A stretch of 64,000 bases of DNA from Setophaga petechia (GCA_024362935.1 JANCRA010000032.1:2542001-2606000), one strand, 5' to 3'; positions 25,591 through 36,400 are shown, numbered from the stretch's first letter. Program-made: numbers and translations. The notes: generated from the sequence alone by a model not told the origin.

Positions 25591-28238
25591 CTGAAAATTG
25601 AAGACAATATATTAAGAGCAGGTATTTTCCAAAAGAGATACTGCAGAGTGTTGGCACTTTGCAAGATCAGAACAAAGGGCAGAATAAAGCAGAAGAAAAC
25701 CAGTCATGTAGCCAACAAGCCACAGGGGACTCCAATGAAAGAGGCATTATATGATCTTAAACCTCACACAAAACTTAAATTATGTGGTAAGTGCCCCACA
25801 TGTTCTGAAATAAACAACATAAATAATAGAACAGCACAGTAGGATGGCAAGGAACACATGAAAAAAAAGTAGAGTAAATCTACTTAGATCAGTTTTGCAA
25901 ATTAACTGATAAACTGGAGGAGGAAAATTCAGAGCTGGCTGAAGTAGGAGTGACTACAAATGTCTGTGAGGAGAGGGATAACTTAAATACACGAAGTTCC
26001 TGGCAAAAACTAGACATAAATCAGTAAAAATAAAAACAATATTCAGCCTGTAAAATCTGCATGTTTGTTCTTGGCAATTACAGAAAAAGCATTTAATGAC
26101 AGGCTAAAGAAGATGGTAAAGCTAAAATAAAAGCCACAGTGCAGCACTTACAGAAGCTAAACTGCAAGTTCTTTTCCAATGCAGCAGAAAAACATACTTT
26201 GATTTGGGAGAATTATTCTGAACTTAGCCAGTCTTGAAGATGGCAGTGACAGACTGCAACTCAGCCATATTCTGGTATTAGACTGAAGAGGTTTCTTTCA
26301 CCACCATTAACTAACTGTCTCCCAGAATTCAGGACTGCAGCAACATTTGTAAAGAGCTAGAGTCACAATGACACAGCTTGTCCAGTAACCAAGCAGCTTT
26401 CACTTTAAACCTTGGCCCTACTTCAACATTTCTGATAAAACTTTCTGTTTCCTTGAAAAGAAAACAGCATTGAGGCAAAACCCCTGATGATTTTAGCATA
26501 CTGCAAATTATATCTGTATTTAGTGTCTAACTTGGACACTCTTTAAGTTTCATTATTACAACAAATAACAAGTTTGACTGAGCATGATTATTGAAATTTA
26601 AAGAATTAACGAGAGAAGAAAAACTTCACTCATCAGCCTTAAAATTTGGAAGAATTAAATAAAATCATTTAAGAGCCAGGCCTCTTCCTGTATGACTGGA
26701 GGCACTGAGCTAGAAACTTAGTTCCATCAGGCTCCCTTAACAATCCACAGACAGCAAAATACAGACACATCACCTGGAGACACATATGTTGCTATTGCAG
26801 TTTTATACAGGCAGTTCAAACTTCAATATACAACATCTTCCCACCCACAGAAATAATAATTTGTCACTTTATGGATTAATAAGGTTCATACAGAAGAGGT
26901 ACAAAAAGCTGCTGCAATGAATACAGAATGGAAGACAAAATTAAAGTATCATTTCAGCTGTACACTATTCATCAGATAAAAATAAAAATGAGGCATGCAC
27001 TTCTCATGTTTGGAAAGTTTTAGTACCATCTTTACCACATCTTAAATATGTTTTAAATATTATGGAAACACAAGCAAAAAAATTCGGGACAAGGAACTCC
27101 TATCAAAACACAGAAAACTTTATCAAATTACATTTTTAAAAATGACTTGTCATTTCCACATGGGATAGTTCATTATATTAAAAAACAAATTGTTATTTAT
27201 CATGAATTCCAGTACTCCACAAAACTAATGACTCAACATAAATTCAATGCAAGATCCTGCTTTAACAGAGAAAGTCTTATTTCATTTAAATGTTCTTTAT
27301 ATAATTTTTTACAAAGATCTTACAGGCAAAAGACAGCTTGCTGATATTTTATCTTACAATTACCTGATCTACTAATATTTTTTAACCCAAAACTTTACTG
27401 AAAACAACAGTGAAAACACCTACATCACTACCTGTGATATTCTAAGCCTAACCCGATTTAAACATGTTTTCCCATTTTTCCTACTCTACAGCTTCTTCTT
27501 CATGAGAACTGACTACAACACCCATAGTTTAATCAGGATTCAAAGGCAAGAGACTGCTTAATGACATCCACTTTACTGAAATAACGTGTTTTCTTAAAAA
27601 GAGACGGAAAACATCCAGGCCAGTAGCAGAAGACACCCTGTACTTACCATTGATCTTTTGCATGCAAAGAATGTCACTTGCAAACTCCTACAGTGTCCTT
27701 CCCTCAAGCATTGTTTAGGGCTTTTGTTTTCCTAGTAGATGAAAAATGAAAGATTAAAAATTTGCTTTCTACAGCTCATCAAAGAGACATCAAAACACCT
27801 GACAGAATCATAGAACATAATTACCGAATATTCTGAGTTGGAAAGCACCCACAAGGATCATCCAGCCCAACTCTTAAGGGAAGGCCAATACAGGGATCGG
27901 ACCCATGACCACGTTATTAGCACCACGCTCTGGCCGACTGAGTAATATGGGTTGGAAGGGGCCTTTGAGGATCATTTACTGTCAACTTCAGACAAGTTCA
28001 CTGGGGATTTCGCTTCGGTACGGTGACCCGCACCCTCCTCTGGAGCTGTAACTCCCTAAACTGCTGCAAACAAGAGGTAAGAGGCCCAAGAAGGGCGACC
28101 TGCGGGTCGCTGGCCCGGAAGGGCAGAGGCGCTCACCTGCAGGACGCAGGGGCTCTCCAGTAGGCACTGCCGCAGGTCCTCCCTCACGCCGCTGCAGGCG
28201 CGCCCGTCCTCCTCCTTATCCTCGTAGTACTTGGGCAT
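25549..28238 (-). CDS. COA5: COA5, cytochrome c oxidase assembly factor 5 (complete, 3 exons)
   Basis: COA5 (C2orf64; PET191 family) is a small soluble protein of the mitochondrial intermembrane space needed at an early stage of cytochrome c oxidase assembly. Three minus-strand exons join in phase 0: 28238-28137, 27731-27648 and 25590-25549, with GT-AG boundaries throughout, giving 75 residues (human 74). The start MPKYYEDK and the end RARFRGRKGY match the family. All six family cysteines are present (15, 25, 31, 42, 48, 58), including C15-x9-C25 and C48-x9-C58, the twin CX9C pattern of a coiled-coil-helix-coiled-coil-helix fold imported by the MIA40 relay. The second helix is divergent: SLQVTFFAC replaces the human SLKYAFFEC. 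The gene shares a promoter with UNC50, head-to-head. Each coding piece is far too short to stand out as an open frame by itself. Confidence 0.96.
25591..27647 (-). other. COA5 intron 2
   Basis: A 2,057-nt intron with a GTAAGT donor at its start and TTTTCAG at its end (minus strand). It is AT-rich, and no transposon or nested gene is recognised in it. Confidence 0.85.
27648..27731 (-). CDS. COA5: COA5 coding exon 2
   Basis: The acceptor CTACTAG precedes 27731 and the donor GTAAGT follows 27648. The 28 codons begin ENKSPKQCLREGHC and end FFACKRSM. They hold cysteines 42, 48 and 58 and the divergent QVT triplet at residues 52-54. Confidence 0.95.
27803..27948 (-). mobile_element. tRNA-Ile-derived SINE with CR1-like tail (TguSINE1 type)
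   Basis: Read on the minus strand, the head is a degenerate tRNA-Ile: CAGTCGGCCAGAGCGTGG, then the anticodon loop GCTAATAACG (anticodon AAT), then the box B-like GGGTCCGATCCC. A CR1-type 3' end follows (GATGATCCTTGTGGG, TTCCAACTCAGAATA) and finishes in TTCTATGATTCTG. A tRNA-Ile head fused to a CR1 tail is the known structure of the passerine SINE mobilised by CR1 machinery. The copy lies in COA5 intron 1 in the same orientation as COA5. Box A has lost bases and box B is mutated, so Pol III activity is unlikely. Confidence 0.88.
27949..27990 (-). mobile_element. Short CR1 3'-end fragment next to the SINE
   Basis: GGGTTGGAAGGGGCCT followed by GAGGATCATT is the CR1 3'-region signature on the reverse strand. 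It directly abuts the tRNA head of the SINE, so the SINE may have inserted beside or into an older CR1 copy. Confidence 0.6.
28137..28238 (-). CDS. COA5: COA5 coding exon 1
   Basis: The start codon is the complement of CAT at 28236-28238. The 34 codons MPKYYEDKEEDGRACSGVRE... end with CVLQ, and CAG|GTGAGC is the donor at 28137/28136. Cysteines 15, 25 and 31 are here. The exon lies inside the CpG island. Confidence 0.97.
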
Positions 28239-28467
28239 GGCGGCGAGCCCGGTTCTACGCCCCGCTGCCACCCGCCCCGCGGCCACCGCCGACCGCCTCC
28301 GCCATCCCGGGCGCTGCGGCCGCTTCCGGCGGGGGCAGGAAGGGACGGGGCGGCTCCGGGAAGGATCCCGAGCGCCTGCGCCGCGGACGGTGCCGGAAGG
28401 CTGCGGGAGGCGGCCGCGGTGGCGGTGCCGGGCGGGGCGGGGGTCGCGCCGCGGGCCGGGGCAGCAG
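28239..28467. promoter_or_regulatory. Bidirectional CpG promoter of COA5 and UNC50
   Basis: Fewer than 230 bases separate the COA5 start codon from the probable UNC50 first-exon donor. There is no TATA box. Visible motifs are two ETS/NRF2-type CCGGAAG sites in opposite orientations (28323-28329 reversed, 28393-28399), an NRF1-like GCGCCTGCGC (28372-28381, one base off the GCGCATGCGC core) and a YY1-like CCGCCATC (28299-28306). NRF1 and ETS sites suit a gene for a respiratory-chain assembly factor. The island spans about 28,090-28,600. Transcription starts are not visible from sequence. Confidence 0.85.
28390..28467 (+). other. UNC50: Probable non-coding first exon of UNC50
   Basis: CAG|GTGAGA at 28467/28468 is a strong plus-strand donor in the CpG island. 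It is the most plausible partner of the acceptor four bases before the UNC50 start codon, giving a 712-nt first intron. The left boundary is approximate. Confidence 0.6.
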
Positions 28468-28587
28468 GTGAGACCCTCGGCGCGGGGCGGGGCTCGGGGG
28501 GCGCGGCGCTGCCCGGCCCGGAGCTGAGCGCGGGCCCGGCTGAGGGGGGGCGGGTGTTCGTCAGCAGCGGCGGCCGGGCCGCTCCTA

Positions 28588-29046
28588 TGCCATGGAATCG
28601 TACACTGTAAGGGCTGGAAAAGACCGTAAAGATCATATGGTTCCAACCCCCCGCCGTGGGTAGGGATATCTCCCACTAGACCAGGTTGTTCTAAGCCCCA
28701 TCCAACCTGGCTTTGAACGCTGCCAGGGTTAGGGCGTCCACAACCTCCATGGGCAGCCTGTGCCAGTCCCTCATCCCCTCCACAGTAAAGAATTTCTTCC
28801 GTGTACCTCACCTAAACTTCCCCTATTTCAGTTTGTGCCCGTTACTCTTTGTCCTGTCACTGCAGTTCCTGGTGAAGTGTCCCAGCTTCCCTGTTTTCCC
28901 CCTTCAGATATTGTGAGGTGCTAGGAGGTCTCTACACAACCTTCTCTTCTTCAGGCTGAACTGCCCCAACTTTCTCGGCCTGTCTTCATAAGGGAGGTTC
29001 TCCAGCCCTCTTACCGACTCCACGGCCTCCTCTGGACTTGCTCCAA
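28588..29046 (-). mobile_element. CR1 LINE 3' fragment, minus orientation, in UNC50 intron 1
   Basis: The reverse strand carries successive CR1 3' blocks: TAAGAGGGCTGGAGAACC, GGCCGAGAAAGTTGGGGCA, GAGACCTCCTAGCACCTC, a long 3' UTR-like stretch, and an ending around TTACGGTCTTTTCCAGCC. About 460 bases of a 5'-truncated copy sit antisense in the first UNC50 intron, beginning about 120 bases past the exon 1 donor. Confidence 0.92.
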
Positions 29047-29183
29047 CCAATGTCATTGTTCATACCTGTGCTCAGTTTTAGTCACTTCAGCACTGCAGCC
29101 GTGGCCTGCATTGCGTTATTTTATTTGTACCCCATGTTGCGTGTAAAATCAAGTACATATTTTGAAATTCTTTCTTTAGCAAA

Positions 29184-29463
29184 ATGCTGCCAACCACGCT
29201 GGTTAATTCTGGGAGCCAGGGCAATGGTGTGCTGAGCCGCAGAGATGCTGCGAGGCACACGGCTGGAGCAAAACGCTACAAGTACCTCCGGAGGCTCTTC
29301 CACTTCCGACAGATGGACTTCGAGTTTGCGCTTTGGCAGATGCTTTACCTGTTCACTTCACCACAGAGGGTTTACAGGAACTTTCACTACAGAAAACAGA
29401 CAAAGGACCAATGGGCAAGAGACGATCCTGCTTTCCTTGTGCTGCTCAGTATCTGGCTCTGCG
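29184..29463 (+). CDS. UNC50: UNC50 coding exon 1 (gene exon 2)
   Basis: The acceptor TTTCTTTAG ends at 29179 and ATG is at 29184. The exon encodes residues 1-93 and ends in SIWLC plus one base of a valine codon, then the donor GTGAGT. It contains the highly conserved RYKYLRRLF and FTSPQRVYRNFHYRKQ blocks. Confidence 0.97.
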
Positions 29464-32400
29464 GTGAGTGTGGGAGAACAGACAGCATAAGGAAGAGGGA
29501 GGGAAAGTTTAGGGATGAACGTTTATTTTCCTTCTAATAACAAACACACACAAAAAGACCAATCTGTATGGATGATCTTTTAATCAAAGTAGAACAGAAG
29601 AAAAAAGACTAGCCTTTTTGAAGTTAAGGTGGGAAGTAGAAATCTGAGTAGGCTTAAGTAGTACTCTGTAGTCTTGAATTGATCTCTCCATTGCAACTCA
29701 TTTTCTGTTGCATTTGAACTGCATAGTTCACTGTAACTTTACAGACAGTAAGAAAACCCTATGCCACACGACAATGTTTTTGTTTAAAAATATGGAATAT
29801 TTGGTTTGCCTGAATATTATGGATAAAACATTGTTTTTACCATAAAAGCCCTGGTGAGATTATGTATAATGCAGAATTAAGTTATAACAAAGTGGCTATT
29901 ATAAATGACTGAACAGCAAATTCAGTATTGTCTCAGTTGCCTTCTATTAAATAGTGTATTCCTGTTCATAATAGAAAAACTCTTTACTGAGATAGAATTA
30001 CACATGTTGTTTGGGTTAACAAGGAGCTTTTATAAAATAAAGAATGTCCTATTGTAGCATTGTCTGATTTTTTAAAAAATAGTTTGGGTGGAGCATTACA
30101 ATTGGACCCAAGTAGAGATGAGTGTTCATATTATGAATAAACTGCATTATATATTTTTTTTTTGTGGAAAAAAACCCTTGAGCTGTGGGACTGAAAATCT
30201 TGGGGGAAAAATAAAAAGGAAACTGGAGATTTCAGAACAGGATACAGTAAAAAAATCCATCAGTTTAAGATCTCATGCTTTCATTACCACAGTTGACTTT
30301 AATGATCTTTCTCTGCTTTCAGTGTCTACTGTAGGATTTGGATTTGTGTTGGACATGGGTTTTTTTGAAACAATAAAACTGCTACTTTGGGTTGTATTCA
30401 TAGACTGCGTAGGCGTGGGGCTCCTGATTGCAACTCTGATGTGGTAAGTAGTGATTTCTGAAGCCAAGTTCAGTAGTGCTATTCAGACACAAAGTTCTCT
30501 GCTGTTTGTGAGACACTAGGTTCTTTGTCTTGGGTAAACTTACACTAAAGTATTGAATATAGATTTTATGCTGTTTGTAGTAATTGTTTCAAAATGATAC
30601 CTTAAAAAAAGAGTATATCTCTTTCTTTACTATTTCCTACAAGGTTAAATGGTCGAAGGTCTATATTTTGATGACCATTCCAGCTTTTGTTTCTTTCTTC
30701 TTGAGCTGGTTAATGTTCAGCAATAATGCCAAATTTAAAAAAAAAAGGTGATTGTAAAAAGAAAAAGCTGTTTGATCAAAATAACGAATGAAGAAGTCAA
30801 GTAGTGTGAGCCTGAGGATGATTCTGTTTAAGCAGGGCCATATACACTTGGCCTGTGCTTCTTGCTGAAGATTGTAGCTACAGCCCCATCTGTTCTGTCT
30901 TGTGCTTGTCACCTTTTTGCTTTGTTGGTAGGTGCTGCCAGTTTTATCCTCTCCTGTCCAGAGACTTACAGAAGTAGAGAGGCAGGAGAAGGTCATTTTA
31001 CAATCCAGGCCTAATCAGCACCTTAGATGGGTCCTGCAGCAGTGAGGGAACCATGAAATGACAGGAAGTCACTGTTTCTGGGCTGCAGCAAGGGGTGGGC
31101 ACCAAAAAAAGAATTTTTATTTTACAAGGAACTTGAGAAAGCAAGGGCATGTAAGAGTTTTTAGGGATAGAGTTGACATCTTAAAGTGATGGTGATTGGA
31201 AAAGGGATAAATCCTGACTGTGGCCTCAGGAACTCCTGCTTGTAATTGCAAAATTGAGAATGAGATACATAAAAGAAACGTAGCTGATAGATAAAAGGTT
31301 CACTTGACCTATGTTACTGTCTGGGACAGCAACTCATAAATTGCTTGGGGAAGAGCTAATAGTAATGCTCCCTGCCCCCATCCTCCAGCAGTTTGTGCTT
31401 CAGGATGCAATCTCCTAAGCCAGGAAGACTTCAGCATCTGCTGTTTTTGCTCTGTCTTTTAGTCAGCTTCCTGCAGGCTCCAATACCAGTCACCTGGCCT
31501 GAGTTTGGTTCAAGTTCCTTCTTCCAGTCCAAGCTCACGTTTTTTCCCAAAAGCGCTCCCCATTTCTAATCAGTTTGCACTCCTTCTTGTCCCACCTCTC
31601 CTCACCTTGCACCCAGGCTCTGCCTCTTTGCATCCCTGCCCTTGGCACAGAGTAGGACAGAGGAAGCTTCCATGAAAAATCTGGTCTCTTCTTTCTGAGC
31701 ATGTATTGACTTCTTTTTCTTCCTCTATAAGGGATAAATATTTTGATGTCAGCAGAACTTCAGCTGAAGGAAAGAGCCTTGAGGCTCATTTGGTAGCCTG
31801 TAATACCGGGCAGTGCACATTGCATTTGCACATCTTTTCAGTAATAATAAGCACATGTTATGAGCACTCTCTTGCCCTCCTCCTGTCCTTGCAGTGCATC
31901 AGTTCTGTAGAGATCAAATAAACCATCTCTGTGTGAGGTGTGCTGATCCTGTAAGAGCACTTCACTGAAGTCATCTCCTGGTGTGTACAAAGAGAAGTGT
32001 CAGCTTGTGACTGATAAATTGTAGCACTGATCTCTTCTTTATAAAGAAGTTTTGTTTCTGCATTACCTGCGGGGTATTTCAGCTGCCTGTAGCATGCAAG
32101 GGATGTGATGACAGTTTTAATAAAACCATTTTAACAATAGACTGGTCTGCATGATTCTTGCACGTTTTTATTCCCAGACAGCAGAAACTTTGTGGTGGAG
32201 CGTTGGGATCATGTATGACTTACTACATCAAACCTATGTTTTGTCAGTCAGCTTCATAGATTGATATTAACAACAGTCTCAAATATTTTTTCATGTAGGT
32301 TCATTTCAAATAAGTACTTAGTGAAGCAGCAGAACAGAGATTATGATGTGGAGTGGGGATATGCCTTTGATGTACATCTGAATGCTTTCTACCCTCTTCT

Positions 32401-33271
32401 AGTCATTCTGCATTTTATCCAGCTGTTCTTCATCAACTGTAAGTTAAATACTTTGAGCTCTCTGCTTCAAAATGGTGCACTATCAAAACAGCTGAGAGCA
32501 ATTATCTCTTGCAGATGTCATCATATCTGATTCTGTCATTGGATATTTTGTTGGGAATACATTATGGCTGATTGCAATTGGCTATTACATCTATGTGACA
32601 TTTCTAGGATACAGTGGTGAGTAACATCAACTTCTTTTCTATTTGTTTGACTAAAAGGAAGAGCATGTTTTCAGGCTATTAATCTTAGCATATTATTTGT
32701 AAAGCAGAGGCTTAGCTGCATTTTGAAGTAACTCTTTCTTTGTGGTAAGTGAAGTATGATAGAAATGTACCAATCCATGTTTTCAGCTGGATGGACATCT
32801 TAACCAAAGAATTCATATTCTCCATCTCACCAAATTCCCTTCTTGTATTAGACCTGTAGCACCACAACTTAGTTTTCTTGTTCCTCTGTAAATCCACTGG
32901 AAGATGTTTGCATTAGATAAAAATTCTGTAATGAGTTTAAAACTATAGTTTTACATAAAACAGTTCCCCAAGTCATTTTGAGATAACTGTAGGGCTAGTA
33001 GGGCAGAGATGTCTGAGGAGGACAGCAGAGTCGAACTGTTTTTTATTGCTACCTTGCCCCAAGGCTACTCTACATGAAACACTTTTTTTGAAGAGCACTA
33101 CTTTATACTTGCTTCAATATTGCTTCTGTTTCAGCATTGCCCTTTTTGAAGAACACAGCTATTCTTTTGTATCCATTTGCACTTCTCATCATGCTCTATT
33201 TGATCTCATTAGCATGTGGATGGAACTTCACCAAGATGCTTTGTTCCTTTTATAAATACAGAGTGAAATAA
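29184..33271 (+). CDS. UNC50: UNC50, unc-50 family Golgi/ER membrane protein (complete, 5 coding exons)
   Basis: UNC50 is a conserved multi-pass protein of the early secretory pathway. The family is linked to trafficking of certain nicotinic receptors and to recruitment of the Arf exchange factor GBF1. The coding exons are 29184-29463, 30323-30443, 32299-32438, 32515-32616 and 33135-33271, with GT-AG borders and matching phase at each junction, giving 259 residues, the same length as human. Residues 20-80 form the conserved cytosolic segment (RDAARHTAGAKRYKYLRRLF, then WQMLYLFTSPQRVYRNFHYR). Hydrophobic segments lie at about 83-106, 112-134, 161-185, 188-212 and 220-245. The C-terminus is FYKYRVK. 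The start codon follows the acceptor by four bases. The gene is head-to-head with COA5 and tail-to-tail with MGAT4A. Confidence 0.98.
29464..30322 (+). other. UNC50 intron 2
   Basis: An 859-nt AT-rich intron between the GTGAGT donor and the CTGCTTTCAG acceptor. No repeat or RNA gene is recognised. An open frame runs leftward out of the next exon into this intron and is an artefact. Confidence 0.85.
30323..30443 (+). CDS. UNC50: UNC50 coding exon 2
   Basis: Encodes valine 94 (split codon) to methionine 133 and the first two bases of Trp134, covering the end of the first and most of the second membrane segment (IKLLLWVVFIDCVGVGLLIA). The donor is GTAAGT. Confidence 0.97.
30444..32298 (+). other. 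UNC50 intron 3
   Basis: A 1,855-nt intron. The middle part is moderately pyrimidine-rich (about 31,370-31,700). No transposon, RNA gene or alternative coding exon is recognised. Confidence 0.8.
32299..32438 (+). CDS. UNC50: UNC50 coding exon 3
   Basis: The acceptor CATGTAG precedes 32299. The exon encodes residues 135-180 with NRDYDVEWGYAFDVHLNAFY, the most conserved loop of the family, and the third membrane segment. It ends one base into Tyr181; the donor is GTAAGT. The next intron is only 76 nt. Confidence 0.97.
32515..32616 (+). CDS. UNC50: UNC50 coding exon 4
   Basis: The acceptor CTCTTGCAG precedes 32515. The exon encodes residues 182-214, the fourth membrane segment (VIGYFVGNTLWLIAIGYYIY), and ends one base into Ala215 at GTGAGT. 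Confidence 0.97.
32617..33134 (+). other. UNC50 intron 5
   Basis: A 518-nt AT-rich intron between GTGAGT and CTGTTTCAG, with nothing recognised inside. Confidence 0.85.
33135..33271 (+). CDS. UNC50: UNC50 last coding exon
   Basis: The acceptor CTGTTTCAG precedes 33135. The exon encodes the fifth membrane segment and the tail WNFTKMLCSFYKYRVK, with stop TAA at 33269-33271. The stop sits inside an AATAAA hexamer (33267-33272). Confidence 0.97.
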
Positions 33272-33445
33272 AACCAGGACTTCATTATCTAATGTTTATT
33301 TTGTTTCTACCTTAGCCATTTTGACAGTAAAGAAAAAATTAAGAACATTTTGTATGTAAATGGTTGTAAATTTCTCTTTATTGTAGATAATTGTGTAAAA
33401 AAGTTTGAAGTGTCCTTTTTTATTAAAATATTTACAACAGTAAAC
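33272..33445 (+). terminator. UNC50: UNC50 3' UTR with candidate polyadenylation signals
   Basis: Two hexamers are candidates: AATAAA at 33267-33272, overlapping the stop codon, and ATTAAA at 33422-33427, followed by T-rich sequence. The second would give a 3' UTR of about 170 bases. The end is inferred. Confidence 0.5.
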
Positions 33446-36400
33446 ATGTTAGCAATTTTGTTCAAATACTTTCGCAGTACATTCCTAAAAACAAGTTACT
33501 TGTACATTTCTGTAGCTTAAATTTAACTGCAACAAGTCTATGTAGCATAACTCTTACTGCAGATACTATGCACATACTGGCATAAGCTCTACATTATGAG
33601 GGGTTTAAGTGACACCAGAAAGCAGTTTTATTGGAGAATAATATTGGAATACCTTGCCTTGGGACTGTGTGAAAGTACAGATCAATAGTGTTGCGATGGT
33701 AAAGCAACAACTGTGTCTAGATACAGATCTGTCCTCTCCTTGTATGAGAGATTGTGAGAACAGATTTACTTCAGTGACTACTTCAAATATACACGGACAA
33801 TTCTGGCACACAGAAGAAACAGTGATGAAAGGCACAATTAACATGACCCATATCAGGTTTCCAAAGATAGCAGCAAGTTTTAAACCCAATCTCTAGCAGT
33901 CCAGTGGGTATTACTACATCCACCATTCTGAGTGGCAGGTCAATCAATGAACATGGAAGGAAAGTACAAGTTGGTTTGGCTTACAGGGGTGGGCTCATGG
34001 CAATGCCTGCAACTGTGAAGTCCACAAGGCAGAAGTAGAAACTGACCATCACAAACAATACCTTATGGAAAGTGAAAATGACAGCTTTCCAATGCAGTGT
34101 TCAGCATGAAACATGAGCACTGGGATTCAGGTTCCAAAACAACACAAGAGTAAACTGGTTACAGTAAGACAATTTCAATACTAGAATTTGATTTCTAAGG
34201 AAAAACTATAATTTATCTTAAAATACCAAATATGCTGGCAGTGCATCTTACAGTACTGTGTGTTTCAGCCACTGTTAAGGCTTGAAGAGATTCATGTTTC
34301 ACTCTCAGCAGATGCTGAGCAACGTTCTCCTTTAAACAAGGAAAGCAGTGAACTGCTGTTCCATGGAAGGTGAAGGATTCCAGTCAGGATCTGCTCCCTT
34401 CCTGGCTAACAGCACAAGCTCCTGTCCTGCAGGCAGCTGCAGCCTAACTGTACACCTTTTCCCTAACAGGAATCCTACATCACTGATCATCCACTTCAGT
34501 TCAACAGTAAAATCACTTCATATTTAGTGCCCCGTGGTGCAATACCATTGAAGGACTCAGGGCCTGTGTACCTTCCCTTTAGAGATATTAATGGTTTTCC
34601 CCTTGAAACAAGGCTTCCTCATTCTCAAAATAAAGCTACTGCAACTTCCAGCAGTTCACTGTTTACAGCAGAATTTAGCAAAACCCTTTAGAGACCACTA
34701 AGGTCAGAAAGGTGACACTCAGGAATAATTCACCAGGTCTCCATGGGCTGTGTGTTGTACATCAGCAATCAATGCTAGCCTGAAAACACCAGTTGTTTAA
34801 TAGCTTTTCAGCCTTATGCTGGTGATTGTAAAGATGATTTAAAAACACGAGGACTTTGTTTTTTCCCCCTTTTCTAGCTAGAGTTACTTGTTCTAGCTTT
34901 TTCAGAATACATCCTTCCTAGTAAGAGCAAACATAGAACCTTGGGTTCATATACTTTAGGGGATCAAGGCTTGAGAGAATATAATTTTTCTTTTCCCCTG
35001 TGAGACTAAAATAATACTTTCCAAGTTGGAGGCAAACTACAAACTACTATGATACGTCATCTGGAGCAAGTACTTCCAACAAAATGCAGAGATTACTGAA
35101 ATTATAATATATCTGGGAAAAAAAAACCAAAACTGGTACACAGTTTCCAAATTTTTCCAAAGACTAATCACACTTCAGCTCATTCAAGGAACTGTGTTTC
35201 ACACAGGCAAAGTATAAATTGCTTTGCTCTAAACTGACTCAAGGAATTTTAAAACTGCTTCAAAACAGTTAGACAAGCAGTGATAGCAGATAACAGGAGA
35301 CACCAGTCTTTTCTTGGTCCATGAATCACATCTATCTGAATTTTTCTAATCCATCTTTTAAGTACAAAAAAAAAAAAATCCATAGGAATTTTTTCCATCA
35401 ATGAAAACACACGATTGAGATGCCTGCAAAAGCTCAAAGCCTTATACAGTGCTTTAGAAACACTCTAATTATCACATCCTGTTCACATTATTTACAAAGT
35501 GTTCAGTAGCATGACCCACTGAATGAGCAAAGCAAGATTATACTGGCAGTCTTGTGTTTTCTTGGTCCCGAGCAATCCTGATCAGCTCAAAAAAGCAAAT
35601 GTTCACATCAGCCAGTCTGTTTGGCATCCAGTATAAGAAGTTCATTTGCCCAGGTAATGAAGGTTTCTGGCTATGCCTTTGGTTTCACAAAAGTTTGCTT
35701 TTCTGGAGCTTTAACAGCATCAGAAGGAGCTAACAGGAGTATAGGATAGTGCAGGTTTTTTTCAAACACTTCCATTATTGGATAACTCTAAGATTCAGCG
35801 GCCTCAAGATTTTTAAGGTGACAACAAAAGTAACTTGAAATTGAATACATGTAGGGAAAAACTCCCTCAAAACAGGTAATAAGTTTAAGATGCTGTTTAA
35901 GATCTCCTGTGATATTATTGTCCCTTACAATGGAGATGTGCAGGAAACACCTGCCCAGTCACAAACAGTACCCAAGCTAAAGGCTGATAAGCCAAACAGC
36001 CCAGGTGTTCTTACTTCACCATACTTCCAGGAAGGAGTCTTGCACCACTTTAGCCTGATTTGAAATTTAAAAGTACAAAGACAAAAATGGCTGTCTGCAG
36101 AAATAATCTACCTGATTAAACTAGCTCTGAATTTACCTGGATCTATGGAATATAATTTGATTTGATAATGTGGCACATATTGTATTTCATAATGTGGCAT
36201 ATTTATCTAGAGAGCCTGTAAGCTCAGGAACATTGTAAGTATTGAAACAGCCCAGAGTATTTTCTACTCCTGCTACTACAATGTAATAAAAATGCATCAA
36301 TCTTTAGAAAGCAACCCACATTTTACCACACACTAGTTTAATTTGTTGCCTTGGATAAATTTCTTCTCAACATTTTTGAAAACTAAATCTACTACTAACC

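Noticed and set aside
27880..27948. A functional tRNA-Ile gene
   Set aside because: The acceptor stem is not intact, box A has lost bases and box B is altered, and the body runs straight into a CR1 tail; it is a SINE head.
28184..28636. Other long frames on both strands in the 28.2-28.6 kb CpG island
   Set aside because: GC-rich artefacts of the promoter; they overlap COA5 exon 1 in the wrong frame.
28056..28811. 251-codon minus-strand frame across the COA5/UNC50 promoter
   Set aside because: It reads through a CR1 fragment, the promoter and COA5 exon 1 into the intron. Only the part from MPKYYEDK to the exon 1 donor is real COA5.
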